Notes: a model not told the origin generated them from the sequence alone. A DNA stretch of 64,000 bases from Salinispirillum sp049115955 (GCA_049115955.1 JAGDZJ010000007.1:1-64000); one strand, 5' to 3'; numbered from the stretch's first letter, positions 27,487 through 36,970 are shown. Program-made: numbers and translations.

Positions 27487-27727
27487 TGCATACTCCTGAT
27501 CTGTTGGGTACCGCTAAAAAAGCCAAGCCACGGCTACGCGAGAGTTTACTTCGCCGTCGCCATTGCCGTCGTTTTTAGCCGCACCCTGTTGTCGATGCCC
27601 GGTCATAACAGCCCTTGTAGTGACCTAAACGTGCTCACCATCATAGCGGCTGTTGCCCCTAAAACCAATGGTGTTGCGCCTCACCGGGTTCAAGAGAGGT
27701 TTATAGTAACCCCCAATAATGCCGAAA

Positions 27728-28537
27728 TTATGCGTGATCCATCGCCTGTCTCATATCGGCAATTATGGCAGACACTTGTGATGAAATTTCAACAGCTCCC
27801 GCTGTTTGCAAGTCTCCCACCACAGATACCAACGCAGAACCGACAATCACACCTTCTGCCACTCGGCTGACCGCAGCAGCGTCCGCGGGCGTTTTTATGC
27901 CAAAACCAACCGCTAGAGGCAAATCAGTGAACTGACGTAAACGCTGTAGTTGCTGCGCGACGTGATCGACATCCAGTGTGCTCGCACCCGTCACGCCCTT
28001 AATCGACACATAATAAATGTAGCCGGAGCTTTGGGCACAGATAGACGCCGCACGCTGATCGGAGGTCGTAGGCGTCAGCAAGAAAATAGTATCAAGCTCT
28101 TTCGCGTGCAACTTTTCCGTTAGGTCCTGGCACTCTTCTGGCGGCATGTCCACCACCAGCACACCGTCCACGCCAACCTCTGCTGCGGTGTCGACGAAGT
28201 GGTCGTAGCCCATGAATTCGACCGGGTTCATGTAACCCATCAACACCACCGGTGTGGCCGTGTCGGTTTCACGGAAGCGGCCAACGAGCGCCAATACATC
28301 GTTCAGCCCAACGCCTTGGCGCAGAGCACGCTCGTACGCCAATTGAATCGTCGGACCATCTGCCATTGGGTCAGAGAAAGGAACGCCCAGCTCGATGATG
28401 TCCGCACCCTTTGCCACCAACTCATGCATTAACATGAGCGTGGTGTCCAGATCCGGATCTCCGGCGGTGATGTAAGGAATCAATGCTTTACGGCCTGCGG
28501 TTTTCAAGTCCGCAAATACTTGTTGAATACGACTCAT
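27728..28537 (-). CDS. trpA: Tryptophan synthase alpha chain
   Basis: Cleaves indole-glycerol phosphate to indole, which is channelled to TrpB. 269 residues starting MSRIQQVFADLKTAGRKALI. The catalytic glutamate is in IIELGVPFSDPMADGP and the catalytic aspartate in VLVVDMPPEE. The phosphate-binding region ends GSALVSVVGD. ATG 28537 has AGGAGAG upstream. The longer frame to 28672 runs into trpB. It follows trpB by 13 bases. Confidence 0.97.
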   Translation of the reverse strand: MSRIQQVFADLKTAGRKALIPYITAGDPDLDTTLMLMHELVAKGADIIELGVPFSDPMADGPTIQLAYERALRQGVGLNDVLALVGRFRETDTATPVVLMGYMNPVEFMGYDHFVDTAAEVGVDGVLVVDMPPEECQDLTEKLHAKELDTIFLLTPTTSDQRAASICAQSSGYIYYVSIKGVTGASTLDVDHVAQQLQRLRQFTDLPLAVGFGIKTPADAAAVSRVAEGVIVGSALVSVVGDLQTAGAVEISSQVSAIIADMRQAMDHA

Positions 28538-28550
28538 GTTCGACTCTCCT

Positions 28551-29762
28551 TTAAACCTGCATGCCATCAAGGGCCGCGACGGTGTGCACGTCTTTATCGC
28601 CGCGCCCAGAAAGGTTGACGATGATCCGCTTCCCTTTTCCCATTTCCTTCGCGAGTTTCTTGGCGTACGCAATGGCGTGCGCCGACTCCAGCGCAGGCAT
28701 TATACCTTCAACACGCGTCAGCTCATGAAAAGCGGCTAAGGCTTCTGTATCGGTAACTGATACATAGCTAGCGCGGCCTTCGTCTTTCAACCAACTGTGT
28801 TCCGGGCCGACGCCAGGGTAGTCCAAACCCGCCGAAACAGAATGCGTGCCTAGAATCTGACCATTTTCATCGGCCATGATGTAGGTGCGGTTGCCATGCA
28901 AAATGCCGGGACGCCCCGCCGTCAACGGTGCCGCATGACGACCGGTCTCGACACCGTCACCACCCGCTTCTACGCCATAAATGGCGACGCTTTCATCGTT
29001 CAAGAACTCATGGAACAGGCCAATCGCGTTGGAGCCACCTCCGACACAGGCCACCAAGGCATCCGGCAGACAACCCGCTTGCTCTTGCAATTGACGCTTC
29101 GCTTCCCGACCAATGATGGCGTGGAAGTCCCGCACCAGCATGGGGTACGGGTGCGGACCTGCCACTGTGCCAATGATGTAATAGGTGTCGTCAACATTGG
29201 TCACCCAGTCACGCATGGCTTCGTTCAGAGCGTCTTTCAGGGTGCGCGTACCGGAGGCTACCGGCACCACCGTAGCGCCCAGCAAACGCATACGGTACAC
29301 GTTGAGCTTTTGTCGCTCGACGTCATCTACCCCCATGTAAACAACGCATTCGAGACCCAGACGTGCCGCAACCGTAGCCGTAGCCACACCGTGCTGACCA
29401 GCGCCGGTTTCGGCGATAACCCGTTTTTTGCCTACGTGCTTAGCCAGCAAGGCTTGGCCAATGGCGTTGTTGATTTTGTGTGAACCCGTGTGGTTCAAAT
29501 CTTCACGCTTCAGGTACACATCGGCGCCACCCCATTCGCGACTAAGGCGTTCCGCCAAATAGAGCGGCGACGGGCGACCGACATAATGCGCGAGGTCGCG
29601 GTCAAAATCGGCCTGAAAGGCGGGATCATTCTTTAGCTGGTTATATATACGCTCAAGATCATCCAGCGCAGCCATTAGGGTTTCAGAAGCGAAACGCCCC
29701 CCATGCACGCCGAAATGTCCTCGGGCGTCTGGCATCTGGAAATAGTCTTTACGTTCAGTCAT
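28551..29762 (-). CDS. trpB: Tryptophan synthase beta chain
   Basis: Condenses indole with serine using PLP. 403 residues, starting MTERKDYFQMPDARGHFGVH. The PLP-lysine is in REDLNHTGSHKINNAIGQAL (about residue 95) and the phosphate cup is VACVGGGSNAIGLFHEF. ATG 29762 is supported by AGAGGAAC and overlaps the end of trpF by 8 bases, so translation is coupled. Confidence 0.98.
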   Translation of the reverse strand: MTERKDYFQMPDARGHFGVHGGRFASETLMAALDDLERIYNQLKNDPAFQADFDRDLAHYVGRPSPLYLAERLSREWGGADVYLKREDLNHTGSHKINNAIGQALLAKHVGKKRVIAETGAGQHGVATATVAARLGLECVVYMGVDDVERQKLNVYRMRLLGATVVPVASGTRTLKDALNEAMRDWVTNVDDTYYIIGTVAGPHPYPMLVRDFHAIIGREAKRQLQEQAGCLPDALVACVGGGSNAIGLFHEFLNDESVAIYGVEAGGDGVETGRHAAPLTAGRPGILHGNRTYIMADENGQILGTHSVSAGLDYPGVGPEHSWLKDEGRASYVSVTDTEALAAFHELTRVEGIMPALESAHAIAYAKKLAKEMGKGKRIIVNLSGRGDKDVHTVAALDGMQV

Positions 29763-30438
29763 GGCGTAGTTCCTCTTGTCTGACGGCGGCAACAAATGCC
29801 TGAATTCGTTGTGTACTTTTAATACCTTTACTGACTTCTACCCCGCCACTGACATCTAAGGCATACGGGTGAAGTGTCCGGATAGCCGTCGCCACATTGT
29901 CGGGCGTTAGGCCTCCGGCCAAAATGATGCGACTTCGCCAGCGCTCGGGAATGCGTGACCAGTCAAACTGCTCTCCAGTACCCCCGGGCAGTTCAGGGTG
30001 CCACGCATCGAGCAATAGCCCACGTGCACTGGGCCATTGTGCCAAGGTCGCTTCTACATCAAGATCGGGAGCCATGCGCACGGCTTTGATGAATGGACGA
30101 CCGAACTGGCGACAAAAAGCATCGTCTTCATCACCATGAAACTGCAACAAGTCGATATTGCATTGCTGCAGGACTTCTTGTACCAACGCTGCGTCTGGAT
30201 TCACCAGCAAGCCGACACTGGTCACGAACGGCGGCATGGCGGTAATCAACTCCGCAGCCTGCCCCGTTGAAACAGCGCGCGGACTGGGCGGATAAAACAC
30301 AAAGCCTAGAGCGTCCGCACCGGCCTGCACAGCAGCTTGCACATGCTCATGCTCACGCAGACCACAAATTTTAACGCGCGTACGCCGAGATACCGCTTGT
30401 TTTAGCGTGGCATGCTCTACTGTATTGTGATCTACCAT
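29755..30438 (-). CDS. trpF: Phosphoribosylanthranilate isomerase
   Basis: Third step of tryptophan synthesis. 227 residues including an ~20-residue N-terminal extension before RVKICGLREHEHVQAAVQ (catalytic cysteine). The general-acid aspartate lies in YALDVSGGVEVSKG, and the phosphate site in IILAGGLTPDNVATAI. It is monofunctional, not fused to trpC. The start overlaps the truA stop by 7 bases and the end overlaps trpB. Confidence 0.97.
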   Translation of the reverse strand: MVDHNTVEHATLKQAVSRRTRVKICGLREHEHVQAAVQAGADALGFVFYPPSPRAVSTGQAAELITAMPPFVTSVGLLVNPDAALVQEVLQQCNIDLLQFHGDEDDAFCRQFGRPFIKAVRMAPDLDVEATLAQWPSARGLLLDAWHPELPGGTGEQFDWSRIPERWRSRIILAGGLTPDNVATAIRTLHPYALDVSGGVEVSKGIKSTQRIQAFVAAVRQEELRHD

Positions 30439-31280
30439 AGGTGCTCTCCCAGAAATGCCGGCCCCACTGAGGGCTCCGGCAGCTCAAATTCTTTGGCGTA
30501 TTCTGCCCGAACGAAATACAAGCCATCGGGGCGTGCCGTTACTCCACCATCTTGACGGGACCGCCCCGCCAATACTTCTCCTGCCCATTCCACAGCGGCC
30601 TCACCGCTGCCAATGCTCAATAGAACACCGGCGATATTCCTGACCATATGGTGCAAGAACGCATTCGCGCGCACATCAATGATCACCAAGCGACCCTGCC
30701 GGATCACACGGCAATGATAGATCGTCTTTACAGGGCTATGTGCCTGACAGGCTGCCGCCCGAAAGGACGTAAAATCATGTTCACCGACAAAACTGTTCGC
30801 CGCCGCTTGCATACGCGTGACCGACAGAGGGCGTTTTTCCCACGTCATCCCATTGCGCAAGACGGCAGATGGAATGGGATGGTTGTAGATCACATAGCGA
30901 TAGCGCCTTGCCTGCGCCATAAACCGCGCATGAAACGTTTGCGGCATGGGCTTAATCCACTGCACACTGATGTCGTTCGGCAGATTCGAATTGGCCCCCA
31001 GCGTCCAGCCGTAAGGCGAACGATCTGCCGAGGTATCAAAGTGCGCTACCTGACCGGTAGCGTGCACACCAGCATCGGTTCTACCTGCGCAAAACAAGCG
31101 AACCGGGTGAGCCGCCACCTTAGACAGGGCAGCCTCCAAGGTATCTTGGACCGTACGAGCACTGCCCGACTGCGACTGCCAACCGGAGTACTGAGTGCCC
31201 ATGTATTCAACCCCCAGAGCAATGCGCTGATGATGATCTGCATGATCCGGGGCAAAGACTTCCGTCAGGTGTTCTGACAT
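30432..31280 (-). CDS. truA: tRNA pseudouridine synthase A
   Basis: Makes pseudouridine at positions 38-40 of the anticodon stem. 282 residues. The catalytic aspartate is in FCAGRTDAGVHATGQ (about residue 65), with YMGTQYSGWQSQ near the N terminus, and FLHHMVRNIAGVLLSIGSGE. It heads the truA-trpF-trpB-trpA run. The fimV gene lies upstream with a terminator between. Confidence 0.97.
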   Translation of the reverse strand: MSEHLTEVFAPDHADHHQRIALGVEYMGTQYSGWQSQSGSARTVQDTLEAALSKVAAHPVRLFCAGRTDAGVHATGQVAHFDTSADRSPYGWTLGANSNLPNDISVQWIKPMPQTFHARFMAQARRYRYVIYNHPIPSAVLRNGMTWEKRPLSVTRMQAAANSFVGEHDFTSFRAAACQAHSPVKTIYHCRVIRQGRLVIIDVRANAFLHHMVRNIAGVLLSIGSGEAAVEWAGEVLAGRSRQDGGVTARPDGLYFVRAEYAKEFELPEPSVGPAFLGEHLW

Positions 31281-31368
31281 AGATACCTCTCACTGCGATG
31301 ACTCAAAGTTAACACAATCGTTTAGTTTGATGCAATACGGTGTCGCATGAAAACTGCACCGCTGAAAC

Positions 31369-31424
31369 GTAAAAAGCCGACTCAGCTTCCCTGCTCTCGC
31401 AAGGTCGCCCAAGTCGGCTTTTAC
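31369..31424 (-). terminator. Terminator after fimV
   Basis: AAAGCCGACT (from 31373) pairs with AGTCGGCTTT (31412-31421) around a long internal segment (31383-31411), flanked by A and T runs. It lies about 20 bases past the fimV stop. The large loop makes it weaker than the others in the window. Confidence 0.65.
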
Positions 31425-31445
31425 AACGGTACTGCTATTGGTGCA

Positions 31446-34151
31446 TCAGAGCTTCCGAATCAAGGCTTCTGCCGAGGCTTTCTGCTCAGCGTTACCTTCT
31501 TCCATCACCTCAGTCAATATATCACGCGCACCTTCGGCATCGTCCATATCGATATAAGCGCGTGCCAAATCAAGCTTGGTCGACACTTCATCAGAGCCCG
31601 CCAGGAAATCAAAGTCATCGTCCCAGTCGTCACCCTGCTCGGTATCTGCGTTAGCTGGTTCCGTAAAACTCTCATCGTCTGCGGAAAAAGCGAGATCGTC
31701 GGACAGGTCAAAATCTTCTAAACCACCATCGGTCAGTGCTGTATCACCGGTGGTACGATCAAAGTCGCCCAAATCAGACAAATCCCCTAGGTCGGCAAAA
31801 TCTTCAGCTTCTAAGGATACATCCTCATCTTCATCGGATAACTGATCCAGTGTATCGGACAGTGACCGGGTAAAATCGTCGTCCAAACCGAGTTCAGATT
31901 CTGCTTCGTCGGCTTCTTCATCGTCTGACAAGTCTAAAGTGGATAAATCCAAAGGAGGCAATTCGTCAAAATCCATATCCAAGCTTAGGTCTTCCGCCTC
32001 ACGAGTCGCTGCATCACCCGAAGCTGACTCCTCTGGCACCGCCCAGTCGCCCAAATCAAAATCCATGCTGTTGTCGTCTTTCTCCGAGACGGTCGGCGCC
32101 TCGTCAGATAAGTCGGCTTCATCGCTGAGCTCAGGCAGATCAACATCCAGGCTCAGTTCGTCTTCCAAGCCGACATCCAGCTCCGGCAAACTATCCGAGC
32201 CAAGAGTATCTTTCCGTTCGGTTTCGGAAATAAAATCCAATGACAGATCGTCATCCATGCTATCCAGAGAAGGAGAAGAATCCCACTCATCGTCCAAATC
32301 AAGATCGAGATCCAAGTCAGCAAATTCATCTTCAGAATCAGCAGCAAGACCAGACATACTGGCAGCTACCACTGGAGCCGTTGCAGCCAATTGAGCACGC
32401 AGACGCGCAACAGTATCTCTGTCGCTGCCCACTTTCGCCGCTAACGCTTCAAATTCTTCAGACTGCCCATTTTCAGCATAGAGCTCCAGCATTTTAAGCT
32501 GCAGTGCCGTGTTGCCTGGCTCGTCACTTAACGCCTGTTTGAGCACGGATTCGGCTTCGTCAAAGCGCTGAAAGGCAATGTACAACTCTGCGTTTTCTAT
32601 CGCTTCTGCACTTGCCGCGCTGCCCTGTTCAGAACTAGTAGGCGCATAGCTTTGCTGTTCGGGATCGTCGTCGCCAGCCAAATCCAAATCATCATCGAAG
32701 CCGTCAAAATCGCTGCTGTCTTGCTCACCTTCCACCTCAGAGGTGAAGTCCTCTTCTTCTTGCCGGCGGCGCCGGGCGATAGACGCCACAGCCAGTACAA
32801 CAAACAACGCCAGAGCTGAGATTGCGGCATTAATCGGTTGCGATACCCACTGAATGAAACGATCCAGCCAAACCATGGCTTGATCCATCAACGTCGGCGC
32901 TGGAGCCATAGGCTCAAGCACGACAGAAGGCGGGGTCGTTTCCGGTGTTGCAGACATACCTGGTTGGTCACCTGCGTTTGGTGCAGCCGCTTGATCTTCC
33001 TCGACTTCATCCGCTAAAGCACGCGCCGCAGCTTGCAGATCCGCCGCCGATGCGCTTTGCAATTCCATCATTTGTGACAGTAACGCTACTTGTTCTTCCA
33101 ACTCCGTTAAGCGCGACAGCTGGTCTTGATTCTGCCGACGCAATTCATCATTGAGTTCCTGCTGAATCGCCAAATCATTTTGCAGGCGTGCCACTTCAGC
33201 ACTGCTCGCCTCACCTTCCGCTCCGCCAGTATCCGAGTCGCTTGGCGTACCGACCAGCTCTAAGAACCCGTCAGGATCACGTTGCGCCGTCGTACCCGTC
33301 GCTGAAGCCGCGTCACCCGTCGCCGATATTTGACTCTGCCCACTCGGTGGTAATCCGCGCAGGGCTCGATTCTGGTTATCTACCTCGGTCACAGCCTGCG
33401 CGCGGCTGCGCACGGCGACTTGTTCTCCGTTCGGCAAGGTCAACAAGCTACCGGCTTTAACACGGTTGATGTTGCCGTTAATGAAGGCATCAGGATTTAG
33501 GTCCTGAATGGCAAGCATGATCTGCTGCGGTGTCTGATTAGGGTTTTGGCGAGTTCGTAGCGCAATTTCCCAAAGAGTATCGTTGTTCTCAACACGGTAT
33601 TGATTGTCAGCCAGTTGCTCTTGTCGTGGCGTTACAGGCGCAGGGCGAGATGGTGTCGGTGTGGGCCGAGCAGTAACCGGAGGAGTGACGGGTGCAGTCT
33701 GCTGAAAAGACGGCTCTTGCGCCGGAAACACCTGAATCTGACTTGCATCGCCATCCGCAAAAACGGGTGGATCCAATAACAGCGTGTATTCACGCAACAA
33801 ACGGCCACCGGGCCACGTCAACTCCACCAAGAAGTCGAGAAAGGGCTCTTCGACCGCTTCTGCTGTGGTCAATACCGCCGATATCGTGTTGCCAACTTGG
33901 CGCAACGTAAAGTCAATCTGAGTAAGGAAAAAAGGTCTTTCGATGCCCGCTCGGCTAAAGTCTGCCGGAGTGGCCAGGCGCACATTAAGGTCCTGCGCCG
34001 AGAAGTCGCCGGGACTAGTGATTCGAATTTCTGCTTCCAAGGGCTCGGTTAAAGCAGACCGGAGCGTAATCTCTCCCAATCCAACCGCTGAAGCAAACCC
34101 GGCAACACAAAACAATGTGATTGCACTGACTACCGCAAACAAGCGCGTCAT
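31446..34151 (-). CDS. fimV: FimV-like peptidoglycan-binding pilus assembly/polar hub protein
   Basis: 901 residues. A signal peptide (MTRLFAVVSAITLFCVAGFASA) precedes the FimV N-terminal domain (GEITLRSALTEPLEAEIRI). A LysM domain (about 180-240, YRVENNDTLWEIALRTRQNP), a coiled coil (about 325-360, ELNDELRRQNQDQLSRLTEL), one membrane helix (about 450-467, ISALALFVVLAVAS) and a very acidic cytoplasmic part follow, with TPR-like helices at 520-575 and the FimV C-terminal motif (STKLDLARAYIDMDDAEGA) at the end. In Pseudomonas FimV organises poles, type IV pili and c-di-GMP/cAMP signalling. ATG 34151 is preceded by AAAGGAAAAGGG. Neighbours asd and truA match the Pseudomonas order. Confidence 0.94.
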   Translation of the reverse strand: MTRLFAVVSAITLFCVAGFASAVGLGEITLRSALTEPLEAEIRITSPGDFSAQDLNVRLATPADFSRAGIERPFFLTQIDFTLRQVGNTISAVLTTAEAVEEPFLDFLVELTWPGGRLLREYTLLLDPPVFADGDASQIQVFPAQEPSFQQTAPVTPPVTARPTPTPSRPAPVTPRQEQLADNQYRVENNDTLWEIALRTRQNPNQTPQQIMLAIQDLNPDAFINGNINRVKAGSLLTLPNGEQVAVRSRAQAVTEVDNQNRALRGLPPSGQSQISATGDAASATGTTAQRDPDGFLELVGTPSDSDTGGAEGEASSAEVARLQNDLAIQQELNDELRRQNQDQLSRLTELEEQVALLSQMMELQSASAADLQAAARALADEVEEDQAAAPNAGDQPGMSATPETTPPSVVLEPMAPAPTLMDQAMVWLDRFIQWVSQPINAAISALALFVVLAVASIARRRRQEEEDFTSEVEGEQDSSDFDGFDDDLDLAGDDDPEQQSYAPTSSEQGSAASAEAIENAELYIAFQRFDEAESVLKQALSDEPGNTALQLKMLELYAENGQSEEFEALAAKVGSDRDTVARLRAQLAATAPVVAASMSGLAADSEDEFADLDLDLDLDDEWDSSPSLDSMDDDLSLDFISETERKDTLGSDSLPELDVGLEDELSLDVDLPELSDEADLSDEAPTVSEKDDNSMDFDLGDWAVPEESASGDAATREAEDLSLDMDFDELPPLDLSTLDLSDDEEADEAESELGLDDDFTRSLSDTLDQLSDEDEDVSLEAEDFADLGDLSDLGDFDRTTGDTALTDGGLEDFDLSDDLAFSADDESFTEPANADTEQGDDWDDDFDFLAGSDEVSTKLDLARAYIDMDDAEGARDILTEVMEEGNAEQKASAEALIRKL

Positions 34152-34512
34152 ATACCCTTTTCCTTTAACAACTGTACGACTATGTCTTCGCGCTAATGTA
34201 CCCAAAGACGCTACCTAACAGTACCGCTTTTGTCTTAAAAAGCGGTACTTTTCACATTTCCGTACAGATATTCATCTTGTTAATGACATAACCGATATTG
34301 ATATCCCGCCAAGTATTGAATATATGACGGCCTTGCGCAAGCTACCTGCAACCCGCGTGCCATCAAATTGCGCCAGTATTCTGACGTTATGATTAGCACA
34401 TTGACGCAAATATCGATCATAACGGCACAAAATATTGCAGCACTACCGTAGGCAAAAATGCTTCGTACGACACTACTTTGACACTCGTAGGTTTCATTTC
34501 CCATGCGAAAAT
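34152..34512. other. Gene-free stretch upstream of fimV
   Basis: No convincing gene. A 12-bp perfect inverted repeat (AGTACCGCTTTT at 34220-34231 with 34238-34249) stands 69 bases ahead of the fimV start and is followed on plus by four T. It may be a leader hairpin or operator of fimV. A 74-codon minus frame at 34280-34504 has no family resemblance and no ribosome site. Confidence 0.5.
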
Positions 34513-34545
34513 AAAAAAGGGATGGCGATTAAGCCATCCCTTTTT
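34513..34545 (-). terminator. Terminator after asd
   Basis: AAAAAGGGATGGC (34514-34526) pairs with GCCATCCCTTTTT (34533-34545) around a 6-base loop. Symmetric A/T runs allow termination from both sides. It lies 26 bases past the asd stop. Confidence 0.93.
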
Positions 34546-34571
34546 AACGAACAATTACCTCAAGGCAACGT

Positions 34572-35681
34572 TCAGCTTTGCAATATCGTCAGCATACGAC
34601 GCAATGGCTCGGCCGCGCCCCACAGCAATTGGTCGCCTACGGTAAACGCAGAAATATATTCCGGCCCCATATTCAGCTTACGAATACGACCAACCGGAAC
34701 AGTTAACGTACCGTTCACCTTCGCAGGCGACAATTCAGCAATGCTCAACTCACGGTCATTGGGTACCACTTTAACCCAATCATTGTGCGTCGCCAGAATC
34801 TGCTCGATCTCACCGACCGACAAGTCTTTCTTCAACTTGATGGTCAACGCCTGGCTGTGGCAGCGCATGGCACCGATCCGCACACAAATACCATCGATGG
34901 GTACTTGGCGGTCTGAACGACCCAATATCTTGTTGGTTTCTACTTGAGCCTTCCATTCTTCTTTGCTTTGTCCGGTTTCCATAGCCTTGTCGATCCATGG
35001 AATCAGGCTGCCCGCCAACGGCGCGCCAAAGTTTTTCGTCGGGAAATCATCAGAACGCATGGTTTCCGCCACTTGGCGATCTACTTCCAGAATGGCCGAT
35101 GCAGGATCATTAACCTGCTCGGCAACGGCGTCATTGATGACACCCATCTGCTGAATCAGCTCTTTCATGTTCTGCGCGCCAGCACCCGAAGCCGCCTGAT
35201 ACGTCATGGGGCTCACCCATTCAATCAGGTCTTTTTCGAACAAGCCACCCAAAGCGATCAGCATCAAGGATACAGTGCAATTACCGCCAACAAAGGTTTT
35301 AGTGCCATCGGCCAGAGCTTGGTCGATAACGCCACGATTCACAGGATCAAGAATCAACACCGCATCATCTTTCATGCGCAACGTAGACGCAGCGTCAATC
35401 CAGTAGCCTTTCCAGCCTGCATCGCGCAACGGTTGATAGACTTCGGTTGTGTAGTCACCACCCTGACATGTAATGATGACGTCCATGGCTTGCAGTGCGC
35501 TGATGTCACGCGCATCCTGCAACAAGGGAATCTCTTTGCCTACATCAGGGCCTGCGATACCAACCTGTGACGTACTGAAAAACACCGGGTCGATATTGGC
35601 AAAGTCGTTTTCGGCGCGCATGCGATCCATCAATACGGAACCAACCATTCCGCGCCATCCTACAAATCCTACTTTTAACAT
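34572..35681 (-). CDS. asd: Aspartate-semialdehyde dehydrogenase
   Basis: Reduces aspartyl phosphate to the semialdehyde used for lysine, threonine and methionine. 369 residues of the gammaproteobacterial type: NADP fold MLKVGFVGWRGMVGSVLMD, catalytic cysteine in FVGGNCTVSLMLIALGG (about residue 135), MTYQAASGAGAQNMKEL, and RIGAMRCHSQALTIKLK with the active-site histidine. ATG 35681 follows GAGGAAT. It begins 8 bases after leuB and presumably shares its transcript. Confidence 0.97.
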   Translation of the reverse strand: MLKVGFVGWRGMVGSVLMDRMRAENDFANIDPVFFSTSQVGIAGPDVGKEIPLLQDARDISALQAMDVIITCQGGDYTTEVYQPLRDAGWKGYWIDAASTLRMKDDAVLILDPVNRGVIDQALADGTKTFVGGNCTVSLMLIALGGLFEKDLIEWVSPMTYQAASGAGAQNMKELIQQMGVINDAVAEQVNDPASAILEVDRQVAETMRSDDFPTKNFGAPLAGSLIPWIDKAMETGQSKEEWKAQVETNKILGRSDRQVPIDGICVRIGAMRCHSQALTIKLKKDLSVGEIEQILATHNDWVKVVPNDRELSIAELSPAKVNGTLTVPVGRIRKLNMGPEYISAFTVGDQLLWGAAEPLRRMLTILQS

Positions 35682-35689
35682 GATATTCC

Positions 35690-36769
35690 TCACTCGTTGA
35701 GTGCTTTCAGGACTGCTTGTCCCATTTCTGCCGTGGTGACCTTACGTGCTCCTTCGCTCATGATGTCGGCGGTACGCAATCCGGCATCCAGTACGCGGCT
35801 TACGGCCGCTTCAATAGCGTCTGCCGCCTCAGTGGCGTGCAGGGAGTAACGCAACATCATGGCGACCGACAAAATGGTCGCCAGTGGGTTTGCAATGCCC
35901 TGTCCGGCGATATCAGGTGCACTGCCGTGAATCGGTTCGTACATGCCCTGCTGCTGGTCATTCAATGACGCAGAGGGCAACATGCCAATTGAGCCGGTTA
36001 GCATGGCGGCGCAGTCGGACAGGATGTCGCCGAACATGTTGCCGGTGACCATGACGTCAAACTGCTTCGGTGCCCGCACAAGCTGCATCGCGGCGTTGTC
36101 GACGTACATGTGGCTGAGTTCCACTTCAGGGTATTCAGCACTGATACGGGTCATGACTTCGCGCCACAGCACGGTCACTTCCAGTACGTTGGCTTTGTCT
36201 ACGGAGCAGACGCGCTTGTCACGTTTCATGGCAGACTGAAAAGCCACGTGTGCGATGCGTTCAATCTCTGGCTCGCTGTAGATGTAGGTATTATACCCTT
36301 CTCGCACGCCGTTCGCATTGGTGCGGATGCCGCGCGGTTCGCCGAAGTAAATGCCACCGGTCAATTCGCGCACGATAAGGATGTCCAGACCCGATACAAT
36401 TTCGGGGCGCAAGCTGGATGCTGCGGCCAGTTGCGGATACAGAATAGCCGGACGCAAGTTGGCGAACAGGTTGAGGTTAGAACGCAAACCCAGCAGGCCT
36501 TTTTCGGGCCGCAGTGCCATTTCGAGCTTGTCCCATTTGGGGCCACCGACGGCACCCAACAGGATGGCGTCGGAGTTTTTCGCGGCATTCAGCGTTGACT
36601 CAGGCAGTGGACCGCCCGTTGCGTCAATGGCGGCGCCGCCGACCAAGCCTTCATTCAATTCAATACCCAACTGATACCGTTCGCTTGCCCACTCCAGCAC
36701 ACCAACCGCTTCGGTGACAATTTCCGGCCCGATACCATCACCCGGCAATACCAATACGTTTCTGCTCAC
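35690..36769 (-). CDS. leuB: 3-isopropylmalate dehydrogenase
   Basis: Oxidises 3-isopropylmalate in leucine synthesis. 359 residues. Starts at GTG 36769 (SRNVLVLPGDGIGPEIVTEA), with AGGAGA 8 bases upstream. Key segments: LGLRSNLNLFANLRPA, VRELTGGIYFGEPRG, the metal-binding YVDNAAMQL and MFGDILSDCAAMLTGSIGML, and the nucleotide site PIHGSAPDIAGQGIANP. A longer frame to 36916 is an artefact of the repeat element upstream. It is separated from leuD by 464 bases with two repeats. Confidence 0.97.
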   Translation of the reverse strand: MSRNVLVLPGDGIGPEIVTEAVGVLEWASERYQLGIELNEGLVGGAAIDATGGPLPESTLNAAKNSDAILLGAVGGPKWDKLEMALRPEKGLLGLRSNLNLFANLRPAILYPQLAAASSLRPEIVSGLDILIVRELTGGIYFGEPRGIRTNANGVREGYNTYIYSEPEIERIAHVAFQSAMKRDKRVCSVDKANVLEVTVLWREVMTRISAEYPEVELSHMYVDNAAMQLVRAPKQFDVMVTGNMFGDILSDCAAMLTGSIGMLPSASLNDQQQGMYEPIHGSAPDIAGQGIANPLATILSVAMMLRYSLHATEAADAIEAAVSRVLDAGLRTADIMSEGARKVTTAEMGQAVLKALNE

Positions 36770-36843
36770 TGACTTTCTCCTAATACTGTTCTGACTTACC
36801 CAGCCATTAAATTTTACCGGGCCGAGAGCTGGGGGATGTGTGT

Positions 36844-36970
36844 TGCATGGACGCCGTAAACCGATTATCAGACACATCCATGTGTCTGACCCTTCGGGCT
36901 CCCTACGGTCGTGCAAATTCGTTCCTGACGAATTTGTCCATGCAGGCTCGTTGCGGACGCCCTGTCCGCA
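36844..36970 (-). repeat. Structured intergenic repeat, subfamily A, copy 2 (expanded)
   Basis: Read on minus: hairpin 1 (36953-36969, GCGGAC arms), AACGAGCC, then TGCATGGAC, an extra hairpin (36914-36936, CAAATTCGT arms), a GGGAGCCCGAAGGG segment, hairpin 2 (36869-36888, CAGACACA arms, TGGA loop) and TTTACGGCGTCC. GTCCATGCA (36936-36944) pairs with 36844-36852 and closes the inserted part. No clear outer stem is seen. It is the largest copy and lies 75 bases upstream of the leuB GTG. Confidence 0.75.

Noticed and set aside
36770..36916. N-terminal extension of leuB
   Set aside because: The added residues translate repeat copy 2. GTG 36769 with AGGAGA restores the family start.
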